DNA of 6,644 nt from Deltaproteobacteria bacterium (GCA_030646655.1 JAUSLB010000125.1:1-6644), one strand, 5' to 3'. Shown: positions 1-5,469, numbered from the stretch's first letter. Notes: generated by a model not told the origin, from the sequence alone. A program made the numbers and translations.

Positions 1-349
1 CGTGATGCTGGTCCTCCTCATAATATTCATGGTCACCACCCCCATGATGCAGGAAGGCATCGACGTGAACCTCCCGAAGGTCGAGGCCTCTAACATCGCT
101 TCAGATGACGAGCCGCTTGTCATAACCATTACAAGGGACAGGCGGATCTCGCTTAACGGCAGGGCTTTTAACCCGTCCGAGCTTAAACATAAGCTCGAAT
201 CTATCCGTAAATCGGCAGGCAATAAGACAGTCTTGCTCAGGGCTGACGAGGCCGTGCCCTACGGCTATGTGATGGCTGTCATGGCCGATATGAGAAAAGC
301 GGGCATAGAGAAGGTCGGGATGGTCACAGAGCCGGTCTTTCCGAGGTAG
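1..349 (+). CDS. tolR: TolR/ExbD-family biopolymer transport protein (5'-truncated)
   Basis: This is the C-terminal part of TolR, the inner-membrane protein that with TolQ forms the proton-driven stator energising TolA. The window opens inside the single transmembrane helix (VMLVLLIIFMVTTPM). In TolR/ExbD proteins the residue just before this V-M-L-V stretch is the essential proton-carrying Asp (Asp23 in E. coli TolR). Here only the last base of that codon (c, position 1) is present. About 100 residues of periplasmic domain follow, with the family pattern I-x-R-D-R-R-I-x-L-N-G, then L-R-A-D near the middle and a final G-I-E-K-V-G-M-V-T-x-P. The apparent ATG at 5 is an internal Met, not the start; roughly 20 residues are missing. 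The stop lies 2 nt before tolA, so the two are almost certainly co-transcribed and translationally coupled. ExbD is the alternative name, but the tolA-tolB-pal context favours TolR. Confidence 0.93.
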   Translation, partial: VMLVLLIIFMVTTPMMQEGIDVNLPKVEASNIASDDEPLVITITRDRRISLNGRAFNPSELKHKLESIRKSAGNKTVLLRADEAVPYGYVMAVMADMRKAGIEKVGMVTEPVFPR

Positions 350-351
350 AG

Positions 352-1218
352 ATGGAAGTTTTAAGGGTCAACGGCCGCGGGCTGAGAAAGAGCCTCGCCG
401 GCTCTTTTATCCTCCACATAATCGTAATCTCGGCGGGGATCGCTCTGTTTAACGGGCCTGAGAGGAAGTTCATCTCCCCTGTATATACCGTTGACCTCGT
501 AGGCCCGGGGCCTTCAAAAGAGCAAGCCCCTGTAAAGGCCGAGCCTCTTTCTCCCCAGCCCCGGGTCAGGGAAAAAGAGGCGGATACAAAGCCGAAAGAG
601 CCGCCCAAATCAGCTAAAAAAGAAGAGGCGAGGCCTGTGCAAAAAGAGAGCGTAAAGGTCAAGGAGGATAAGGACGCCGCCTCCATTTCAGAGGCCCTCA
701 AGAAAGTCGCGGAAAATTTAAGAAAAAAACAGGAGGGCGCGCTCGTAAGCTCGAAGGTAGAGGATATAAAAAAGAAAAAGGAGGCGGACTCAAAATTCGC
801 GTCCGAGCGTCTGGGCGAGATAAAAAAAGAGCTTTCAAAAGCCGAAACCCGTACATTTCCTCAAGACAGGCCCGCTCGCCCGGCAGCGGGAGGCGGCGGG
901 GGAAAAGGGCTCTCCAGCGGAAGCCTTCAGGCGAAATACCCGGCCTACTATAATATAATCCACGACAGGGTTCAGGAGAACTGGATATACCCGGAGGGGT
1001 TTGAGCTCAGCAGGGTCTCCGTAATAGCGTCTCTTAGGATAGCAAGATCAGGCGATCTGCTCGATGTCTGGCTTGAGAAGAGCTCAGGGAACGCCCGGTT
1101 CGACGAATCGCTCCTTAACGCCGTAAAAAAAGCGGCCCCCTTCCCTCCTCTGCCGCAGGACATGGAAGGGAGGTTCCTTGAGTCAGGCTTGAGGTTCTGC
1201 CCCGGCTGCACGGAATAA
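352..1218 (+). CDS. tolA: TolA-like cell envelope protein (TonB C-terminal family)
   Basis: This 288-residue protein is the inner-membrane-anchored, trans-periplasmic arm of Tol-Pal, which passes proton-motive energy from TolQR to TolB/Pal. A short basic N-terminus is followed by one transmembrane helix (about 14-33) containing S18-x3-H22, matching the Ser/His pair needed for TolQR coupling in E. coli TolA. Residues about 52-175 are a Pro/Lys/Glu-rich then Lys/Glu-rich, probably helical, spacer. A short Gly run (about 180-184) leads to a C-terminal TonB/TolA domain (about 193-283): KYPAYYNIIHDRVQENW, then a strand with S-G-D-L-L-D-V, K-S-S-G-N-A-R-F-D and AAPFPPLPQDM. The extreme C-terminus is unusual, with C283-P-G-C286. 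It is shorter than E. coli TolA (421 aa), mainly in the spacer. A GAGG (343-346) precedes the start. The C-terminal domain is of TonB type, so a general energy-transducer annotation is possible; position between tolR and tolB argues for tolA. Confidence 0.9.
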   Translation: MEVLRVNGRGLRKSLAGSFILHIIVISAGIALFNGPERKFISPVYTVDLVGPGPSKEQAPVKAEPLSPQPRVREKEADTKPKEPPKSAKKEEARPVQKESVKVKEDKDAASISEALKKVAENLRKKQEGALVSSKVEDIKKKKEADSKFASERLGEIKKELSKAETRTFPQDRPARPAAGGGGGKGLSSGSLQAKYPAYYNIIHDRVQENWIYPEGFELSRVSVIASLRIARSGDLLDVWLEKSSGNARFDESLLNAVKKAAPFPPLPQDMEGRFLESGLRFCPGCTE

Positions 1219-1222
1219 CGCA

Positions 1223-2551
1223 ATGCTTAAGAAAACCATCTTCCTCGGAATATTTTTATTATTCGCCACGCTCTCGGGCATCAGGGGCGCGGAAGCAAAG
1301 GTCTATATAGACCTGTCAGCCCCCCAGAGCAAAAAGCTCCCCATAGCCATACAGGACTTTAAGATATTGTCCCCAGTTCAGCCGGAGTCCGCCACAACCG
1401 TAAAAAGGCTCAACGAGGAGCTTATGGATGCGCTTAAAACCGATCTTAAGTTCTCCGGCCTCTTCGAGATAATAGATAAAAAAGCCTATATCGAGGACCC
1501 GCTTAAAGCGGGGCTGACGGAAAGCGGGACGGACTTTAAGCAGTGGAGGGCCATAGGCGCTTACGCCCTTATAAAAGGCGGCTTTATACTTGAAAAAGAC
1601 AGATTGACCGTAGAGGTAAGGTTCTTTGACAGCGTAACCGAAAAGCAGGTCATAGGAAAAAGGTATATGGGCTCGCCAGACAACCCGCGCCGTGTCATCC
1701 ATTACTTCACGGACCAGCTCTACGAGGAGCTGACCGGCAGGAAGGGCATATTCACCACAAGGCTCCTGTTTGTCTCGGATAAGGAGGGCAATAAAGAGGT
1801 CTATATGTCGGATTACGACGGCAGGAACGCCATAAAGATAACCAGGAACAGGTCGATAAACCTCTCCCCCCAGTGGTCGCCTGACGGAAAGAGGATAATA
1901 TACGTCTCATACAAGAAAGGCTCGCCCAACCTCCACATGCTCGATTTAAGGACAGGCAAGGACAGCGCGGTTTCCGAGAGGCCGGGCATAAACATAGGCG
2001 GGAGGTTCTCGCCTGACGGAGGTAAAGTAGCCCTGACGCTAAGCGGGGATAAATCGCCCGAGCTGCATATTCTCGATCTAAATTCAGGCGAGTATAGAAA
2101 GCTTACCGACAATTTCGGCATAGACGTCTCCCCGTCGTGGTCGCCTGACGGCGCCAAGCTTGCCTTTGTGTCTGATACGTCTGGAAATCCCCACATATTT
2201 GTGTTAGACTTACTAACCGGGAACATTAAGAGGCTGACCTTTAACGGCAAGTATAACTCAAGCCCGGCTTGGTCCCCGGACGGGAGGCTGATAGCCTACT
2301 CCCGCTCCGACAACGGGGTCTTCAACATCTGGGTCATGCAGCCCGACGGCGCAGGTAGCGCCCAGCTTACTTTCGAAGGGAATAACAGAAGCCCTTCTTG
2401 GTCCCCTGACGGCAGATTTATAATCTATAGCTCGGCCGCACGCGGAAATTCTTCCCTCTATATCATGCGCTCAGACGGGACAGGGTCTATGAGGCTGGAA
2501 ACAGGGATCGGGAACGAGAAGTCCCCTGTCTGGTCTCCATTCCTTCAGTAA
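1223..2551 (+). CDS. tolB: Tol-Pal system beta-propeller protein TolB
   Basis: TolB is the periplasmic protein that binds Pal through its propeller and TolA through its mature N-terminus. The 442-residue product is close to E. coli TolB (430). A Sec signal peptide spans about 1-25 (two Lys, a hydrophobic core, then G-A-E-A before K26). The TolB N-terminal alpha/beta domain covers about 27-165, with PIAIQDF and FSGLFEIID as recognisable blocks. A six-bladed propeller of PD40/WD40-like repeats follows, marked by WSPDG at 218, 306, 350 and 393, FSPDG at 262 and WSP at 437, spaced 43-44 residues. Two repeats share an identical 14-nt core, tggtcgcctgacgg, at 1874 and 2138, 264 nt apart. The gene starts 4 nt after the tolA stop with only a weak GGA upstream, which suggests translational coupling. 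I see no frameshift or missing blade. Confidence 0.96.
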   Translation: MLKKTIFLGIFLLFATLSGIRGAEAKVYIDLSAPQSKKLPIAIQDFKILSPVQPESATTVKRLNEELMDALKTDLKFSGLFEIIDKKAYIEDPLKAGLTESGTDFKQWRAIGAYALIKGGFILEKDRLTVEVRFFDSVTEKQVIGKRYMGSPDNPRRVIHYFTDQLYEELTGRKGIFTTRLLFVSDKEGNKEVYMSDYDGRNAIKITRNRSINLSPQWSPDGKRIIYVSYKKGSPNLHMLDLRTGKDSAVSERPGINIGGRFSPDGGKVALTLSGDKSPELHILDLNSGEYRKLTDNFGIDVSPSWSPDGAKLAFVSDTSGNPHIFVLDLLTGNIKRLTFNGKYNSSPAWSPDGRLIAYSRSDNGVFNIWVMQPDGAGSAQLTFEGNNRSPSWSPDGRFIIYSSAARGNSSLYIMRSDGTGSMRLETGIGNEKSPVWSPFLQ

Positions 2552-2553
2552 AA

Positions 2554-2568
2554 CGGGCTTGAAGCCCG
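2554..2568 (+). other. Small perfect hairpin between tolB and pal
   Basis: The inverted repeat CGGGC-TTGAA-GCCCG lies 2 nt after the tolB stop. It forms a 5-bp GC-rich stem whose loop could add two more A-T pairs around a central G. No T-run follows (the next bases are CCTAACAG), so it is not a convincing intrinsic terminator. It could be an mRNA-stability or processing hairpin at the 3' end of tolB, or a copy of a short palindromic repeat. Confidence 0.5.
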
Positions 2569-2578
2569 CCTAACAGAA

Positions 2579-2586
2579 AAGGAGGT
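2579..2586 (+). promoter_or_regulatory. Strong Shine-Dalgarno for pal
   Basis: AAGGAGGT is a near-perfect anti-16S match placed 4 nt (from its last G) before the pal ATG. It is the best ribosome binding site in the window, which fits high, independent translation of an abundant lipoprotein. The other tol genes rely on weak sites or coupling. Confidence 0.8.
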
Positions 2587-2589
2587 ACT

Positions 2590-3210
2590 ATGAGGCGATA
2601 CTACAAGATTTTGCCGCTGCTCTTCTTAACCCTGATTATTGCCGCCGGTTGCGGCGGAAAAAAGATGGTAAGCGAGGATATCGCAGGTCAGGCCGCGCCG
2701 GCCGCGGGCGAGGCTGAAAAATCCCCGCAGGCGGTCCTTGTGCCTGAAGATAAGCCCGTAACAGAGGATGTAAGGTCAGAGGACCTGTCCGGCGCCGCAG
2801 ACACCAAGTCCGGCGGCAAGTTCGCGTCGATCTCCCCCGGGGATGAGCTTACCAAGGAGGCCGAGACAAAAGGCACTCTCTTTACCATCTATTTCGATTA
2901 CGACAGATACACCATCAGGGACGAGGACAAGGACAACCTCAATAAGAACGCCAAATGGCTCACCCTCAACGCCGGTGTGAAAGTGCGCATCGAAGGACAC
3001 GCCGATGAGAGGGGCGAGACGGAATACAACCTCGCTCTCGGGGACAAGAGGGCCAAGAGCGTCGAGAAGTACCTCGAGGACATGGGCGTAAAGAACGTTA
3101 GGCTCTCCACCATAAGCTACGGGGAAGAAAAGCCCGTTGACCCCGGCAACGGCGAAGATGCGTGGGCAAAGAACAGGCGGGCGGAGTTTGTGATAAATTC
3201 TACGAATTAA
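2590..3210 (+). CDS. pal: Peptidoglycan-associated lipoprotein Pal
   Basis: Pal is an outer-membrane lipoprotein whose OmpA-like domain grips peptidoglycan meso-diaminopimelate and also binds TolB. The 206-residue product starts with MRRYYK, a hydrophobic stretch and a lipobox A-A-G-C, making C21 the lipidated residue. The -3 position is Ala rather than the usual Leu. Gly at +2 does not signal inner-membrane retention. An Ala/Pro/acidic linker (about 22-92) is followed by the OmpA C-terminal domain (about 96-204): T-I-Y-F-D-Y-D, EGHADERG (135-142), N-L-A-L-G-D-K-R-A, SYGEEKP and NRRAEF. By family comparison, D139 and R154 are the expected peptidoglycan-contact residues. It is longer than E. 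coli Pal (173) because of the linker. The gene is 38 nt downstream of tolB with its own strong Shine-Dalgarno. The TAA stop may have been created by an insertion (see 3210-3466); without it the stop would be TAG. Confidence 0.96.
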   Translation: MRRYYKILPLLFLTLIIAAGCGGKKMVSEDIAGQAAPAAGEAEKSPQAVLVPEDKPVTEDVRSEDLSGAADTKSGGKFASISPGDELTKEAETKGTLFTIYFDYDRYTIRDEDKDNLNKNAKWLTLNAGVKVRIEGHADERGETEYNLALGDKRAKSVEKYLEDMGVKNVRLSTISYGEEKPVDPGNGEDAWAKNRRAEFVINSTN

Positions 3211-3232
3211 GGTTTGAAAAACAGCCTGCTGA

Positions 3233-3270
3233 GGCGATCCCAGCACCCCGGTGAAGGGGGACGGATTGCC
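3233..3270 (+). repeat. Inverted repeat / long hairpin A
   Basis: GGCGATCC (3233-3240) pairs with GGATTGCC (3263-3270) in an 8-bp helix with one G-U wobble. Inside it CCCC (3246-3249) pairs with GGGG (3256-3259) around the loop GGTGAA. A competing 5-bp stem, TGCTG (3227-3231) with CAGCA (3241-3245), would exclude the outer helix. This is consistent with a folded RNA or cruciform-forming DNA. No known riboswitch consensus was recognised. Confidence 0.5.
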
Positions 3271-3278
3271 CTCTGGAT

Positions 3279-3309
3279 GCTCGCCGGCTCACGAAGTGAC
3301 AAGGCGAGC
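3279..3309 (+). repeat. Inverted repeat / long hairpin B
   Basis: GCTCGCC (3279-3285) pairs perfectly with GGCGAGC (3303-3309). A second stem inside, TCAC (3289-3292) with GTGA (3296-3299), closes a GAA loop across a 3-by-3 internal loop. An alternative stem, GGCTC (3286-3290) with GAGCC (3306-3310), is mutually exclusive with the outer one. The following bases are ATATAAATG, with no T-run, so it does not look like an intrinsic terminator. Confidence 0.55.
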
Positions 3310-3336
3310 CATATAAATGAAAGATTCCTTACCAGC

Positions 3337-3372
3337 CACAATCCAGTCCTATGAATGGATTGTGCAATTGCA
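3337..3372 (+). repeat. 9-bp perfect inverted repeat overlapping a 10-bp palindrome
   Basis: CACAATCCA (3337-3345) and TGGATTGTG (3356-3364) form a perfect 9-bp stem around a 10-nt loop. Its right edge overlaps the self-complementary TGCAATTGCA (3363-3372). The surrounding DNA is AT-rich compared with the operon. It could be an internal part of a mobile element, a protein-binding operator, or a structured RNA; the sequence alone does not decide. Confidence 0.5.
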
Positions 3373-3435
3373 AGACTTGAAAATCGAGCAATTTGTGAGG
3401 CTTGGACTAATTCACTCCGGCCAAGCCGTGGCTTT

Positions 3436-3466
3436 AAAAACCCAGGACGGGCTTTTTCAGCGTCCT
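3436..3466. terminator. Weak terminator-like structure upstream of cpoB
   Basis: AAAAACCC (3436-3443), loop AGGAC, then GGG-C-TTTTT (3449-3457) resembles a short hairpin with an A-tract before and a T-run after it, but only three G-C pairs are certain and one C is bulged. An overlapping alternative stem is AGGACG (3444-3449) with CGTCCT (3461-3466). If active it would attenuate read-through from pal into cpoB. It coincides with the right end of the putative inserted element, so it may simply be that element's terminal repeat. Confidence 0.22.
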
Positions 3467-3473
3467 ATTAGAC

Positions 3474-3480
3474 GGATAAG
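3474..3480 (+). promoter_or_regulatory. Weak Shine-Dalgarno deciding the cpoB start
   Basis: GGATAAG lies with its GGA 8 nt before the ATG at 3485. The site is modest, but it sits outside the putative insertion and would have been just after the pal stop in the uninterrupted operon. Together with the lipoprotein signal right after this ATG, it supports 3485 over the upstream in-frame ATG at 3317. Confidence 0.5.
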
Positions 3481-3484
3481 CATA

Positions 3485-4417
3485 ATGCCGCTGCCGAAAT
3501 ACCTTCTGCCCTCTTTTTTATTGGCCCTGCTCCTTTCAGGGTGCGGGCCCGGCTTTCCCATAATGACGGCCGAGCAGGAGACGCTCATAAAGAACGTTGA
3601 CAGGCTCGTTGCCGAGAACGAAACGATTAAGGCAAAGGTCTCTTCTCTCGAATCCAGGGGGGGCGGCGGGATAAGCGAGCTTAAACAAGAGGTAGAGGAT
3701 GTCAAGAGGTCCGTTGCCGAGGCGAACAGCTCGCTTGAAAAACTCAGGAACGAGTTCTCTTTCGTTCAGGGCGGCGTTGAGGAAGAGGGGCATAAAAGGG
3801 ACGAGCTTAAGGAGGCGGCAAAGTCCGTAAGCGCATCCCTATCAGCCATAGGCGAGAGGGTAGCGCTTATCGAGGGCGCGATAAAGGGCGCGCAGAACGA
3901 CTTGGGCTCTGTAAGGAACGCCCTTGTGGCCGAAGAAAAGAGCGTAAGCGAGGTTAAAGAGGCTGTAGCCTCCCTCGATAAAAGGCTCGCTTCCCTTGAA
4001 AAGGCCCAGAGGTCTGAGCCGGTCCCCGCTTCAAAAGACGCCCCTGACCCCGAGGCCGTATACCTGAAGGGCTATAAGGAGACGGTAAATAAGGACTACA
4101 CGGACGCCACCGAGACCTTCCGGGGCTTTTTAGCCTCATACCCAGATCATAAGCTCGCCCCAAACGCCCAGTACTGGCTCGGCGAGATATATTACGCCAA
4201 GGGTGACTGGGAGATGGCGATAATAGAGTTCGACAAGGTGGTAAAAAACTATCCTGACGGCGAAAAGGCCGCCGCCTCGATGCTCAAAGAGGGCTTTGCC
4301 TTCGAGAAGCTCGGCTCGAAGAAAGAGGCGCGCTTCCTCCTTAAAGAGGTAATAGAGCGTTTCCCCAAGACGAGCGAGGCTCAACTCGCCAAAAAACGGC
4401 TCGAATCATTGAAATAA
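3485..4417 (+). CDS. cpoB: Tol-Pal accessory lipoprotein CpoB/YbgF (coiled coil plus TPR)
   Basis: CpoB (formerly YbgF) is the periplasmic partner of TolA that, in E. coli, coordinates outer-membrane constriction with PBP1B-driven septal peptidoglycan synthesis. From the ATG at 3485 the product is 310 residues. The reading frame stays open back to an ATG at 3317, but starting there would bury the signal peptide behind 56 residues. A lipoprotein signal (MPLPKYLL, hydrophobic core) ends in L-S-G-C, so C20 should be lipidated; Gly at +2 is compatible with outer-membrane sorting. Residues about 28-178 are a long heptad-rich coiled coil, interrupted by a Gly run near 59-62. The C-terminus (about 188-310) has three TPR-like repeats starting near 188, 225 and 262, including NAQYWLGEIYYAKGDWEMAI. 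E. coli CpoB is a shorter, soluble, non-lipidated protein, so the lipid anchor and long coiled coil are differences worth noting. It follows pal as in the classical operon but after an abnormal 274-nt spacer. Confidence 0.92.
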   Translation: MPLPKYLLPSFLLALLLSGCGPGFPIMTAEQETLIKNVDRLVAENETIKAKVSSLESRGGGGISELKQEVEDVKRSVAEANSSLEKLRNEFSFVQGGVEEEGHKRDELKEAAKSVSASLSAIGERVALIEGAIKGAQNDLGSVRNALVAEEKSVSEVKEAVASLDKRLASLEKAQRSEPVPASKDAPDPEAVYLKGYKETVNKDYTDATETFRGFLASYPDHKLAPNAQYWLGEIYYAKGDWEMAIIEFDKVVKNYPDGEKAAASMLKEGFAFEKLGSKKEARFLLKEVIERFPKTSEAQLAKKRLESLK

Positions 4418-4484
4418 GCACCCCGGACCATCCATCTCAGCCTCCAGCCTCAACCTTTTTGTAATTTCTGCCGATAAGGAAAAG
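4418..4484 (+). promoter_or_regulatory. C-rich spacer and ribosome binding site before the GGDEF gene
   Basis: The 67-nt spacer starts C-rich and G-poor (4419-4455), with a near-tandem CAGCCTC/CAGCCTCA, then a five-T run (4456-4460) without an upstream hairpin. AAGGA (4476-4480), 4 nt before the ATG, is a plausible Shine-Dalgarno. I could not identify a convincing -35/-10 pair. The C-rich part could serve as a Rho loading site ending the tol-pal transcript, but this is inference. Confidence 0.35.
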
Positions 4485-5444
4485 ATGGCTGCACCTATCA
4501 CAGGAAAGGTACTGCTCGTTGACGACTCCCAGCAGGCGCGGCTCGCGATAAAGGACGCGCTAAGGGATACCTTCTCCATATTCGTTGAGGCTGACGACGG
4601 GCTTTCGGCCATAAAGGCGTTCGTGGAGGAAAAACCCGGCTTCATAATAACCGATATCGAGATGCCTTCGATAAACGGCTACAGGTTCATCTCGACGATC
4701 CGGAACATGGAAGAGGGCAGGGATGTGCCGATAATAATGCTGTCCGGGACAAAGAACTCGCTAAAGAAAAAACTGACGGGCTTTAACCTCGGGGCGAGCG
4801 ATTTTCTCATAAAGCCCTTTGACAGCGAAGAGCTCTTAGCGAGGGTCAAATCGCTTCTACGCATGCGTAACCTCATGGACGAGCTGAAGGAGAAAAACGC
4901 GCTTCTGGAGAAGCTTGCGGTTACTGACGAGCTTACGGGCCTCCATAACAGGAGGCACTTCTTCGAGGCGCTGCGCGAACAGCTCGCATTGGGGCTTCGC
5001 CACAATTTCAAGCTCGCCTGCCTCCTTTTAGACATCGACTTTTTCAAGAAGATAAACGACACCTGCGGCCACATGGCGGGGGACGACGTCCTGAGAAAGA
5101 TCGGGGCGCTCCTCGCCTCCTGCAAGAGGGAGGGAGAGCTTTTGGCCCGGTTCGGGGGCGAGGAGTTCATAATATGCCTCTTTAATACGGATTCAGAAAA
5201 CGCCATTTTGGCGGCCGACAGGTTCAGGAACCTCATCAAATCCTACTCCTTCTCATCATCCTTTTACCCTGCCACGCACATAACCTTAAGCATCGGGCTT
5301 GCCATATACCCTCAGGGCGCGGTAATATCGATAGACGAGCTTATAAAGGCCGCTGACAGCGCTCTGTACAGGTCAAAGACAGAGGGCAGGGACAGGGTCA
5401 CGCTTTACGAGTGGGCCCCTTCCTCCACAGGCAACCAGAGTTAA
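4485..5444 (+). CDS. Response regulator with GGDEF domain (likely diguanylate cyclase)
   Basis: This 319-residue cytosolic protein should make cyclic di-GMP from two GTP under control of a phosphorelay. The receiver domain (about 7-125) keeps the acidic pocket D13-D14, the phospho-acceptor D57 (I-I-T-D-I-E-M-P), S87 and K110-P111, so it looks phosphorylatable. A short charged helical linker (126-146) leads to the GGDEF domain (about 147-309): TDELTGLHNRRHFF, the metal-binding stretch LLDIDFFKKINDTCGH starting around D183, and the active-site loop GGEEF (224-228). Its five-residue-upstream inhibitory site reads R215-E-G-E218 instead of RxxD. There are no membrane segments, HTH or EAL domain. 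The architecture is WspR-like (single REC-GGDEF). No partner histidine kinase is in the window. The stop is followed in frame by two more TAA codons. It lies 67 nt downstream of cpoB, so co-transcription is possible but not shown. Confidence 0.93.
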   Translation: MAAPITGKVLLVDDSQQARLAIKDALRDTFSIFVEADDGLSAIKAFVEEKPGFIITDIEMPSINGYRFISTIRNMEEGRDVPIIMLSGTKNSLKKKLTGFNLGASDFLIKPFDSEELLARVKSLLRMRNLMDELKEKNALLEKLAVTDELTGLHNRRHFFEALREQLALGLRHNFKLACLLLDIDFFKKINDTCGHMAGDDVLRKIGALLASCKREGELLARFGGEEFIICLFNTDSENAILAADRFRNLIKSYSFSSSFYPATHITLSIGLAIYPQGAVISIDELIKAADSALYRSKTEGRDRVTLYEWAPSSTGNQS

Positions 5445-5469
5445 TAATAACCCCCTTTCCACCCCTACT
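5445..5469 (+). other. G-free pyrimidine-rich leader before the DUF362 gene
   Basis: The 25-nt spacer has no G on the + strand: two extra TAA triplets, then a run of C and T up to the ATG. It therefore contains no Shine-Dalgarno. Translation of the next gene must use coupling, a leaderless or S1-assisted route, or a different start. Confidence 0.55.

Larger units (their letters stand above)
3210..3466. mobile_element. Putative MITE-like or repeat insertion between pal and cpoB
   Basis: This 257-nt segment separates two genes that usually sit close together. It is bracketed by ATTA at 3206-3209 and ATTA at 3467-3470, a candidate 4-bp target duplication. Its ends are imperfect inverted repeats: AGGTTTGAAAAACAGCC at the left, and AGGACGCTGAAAAAGCCC reading inward from the right on the minus strand. 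They share AGG, TGAAAAA and GCC with small gaps. Inside are several strong inverted repeats and a sharp composition change: 63 of 100 bases are G/C in 3211-3310, but 44 of 110 in 3311-3420. Excision with one ATTA would give pal a TAG stop and put cpoB 13 nt downstream. It encodes no recognisable transposase. A 4-bp duplication can arise by chance and the terminal repeats are weak, so a native structured leader is still possible. Confidence 0.4.

Noticed and set aside
5..349. Complete small ORF starting at the ATG at 5
   Set aside because: The sequence begins in the middle of the TolR/ExbD transmembrane helix. The gene clearly continues upstream of the window.
3242..3251. AGCACCCCGG found here and again at 4417-4426 after cpoB
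   Set aside because: A 10-nt match without extension in either direction; too short to call a repeat in GC-rich DNA.
3211..3316. Cobalamin or c-di-GMP riboswitch in the structured spacer
   Set aside because: Neither the B12 box nor the conserved GEMM core is present, and no other riboswitch consensus was recognised.
3356..3371. Possible sigma-54 -24/-12 promoter (TGG...TTGC)
   Set aside because: The spacing between GG and GC is one base too long and the CAC after TGG is missing. The match is better explained by the overlapping inverted repeats.
3317..3484. In-frame N-terminal extension of CpoB from the ATG at 3317
   Set aside because: It would place 56 residues of no recognisable domain before a perfect lipoprotein signal peptide, and it lies in the anomalous repeat-rich spacer. 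The ATG at 3485 is the natural start.
4679..5239. 186-codon open frame on the minus strand
   Set aside because: It is antisense to the REC-GGDEF gene, Ser/Arg-rich with low complexity, as expected from a shadow frame.
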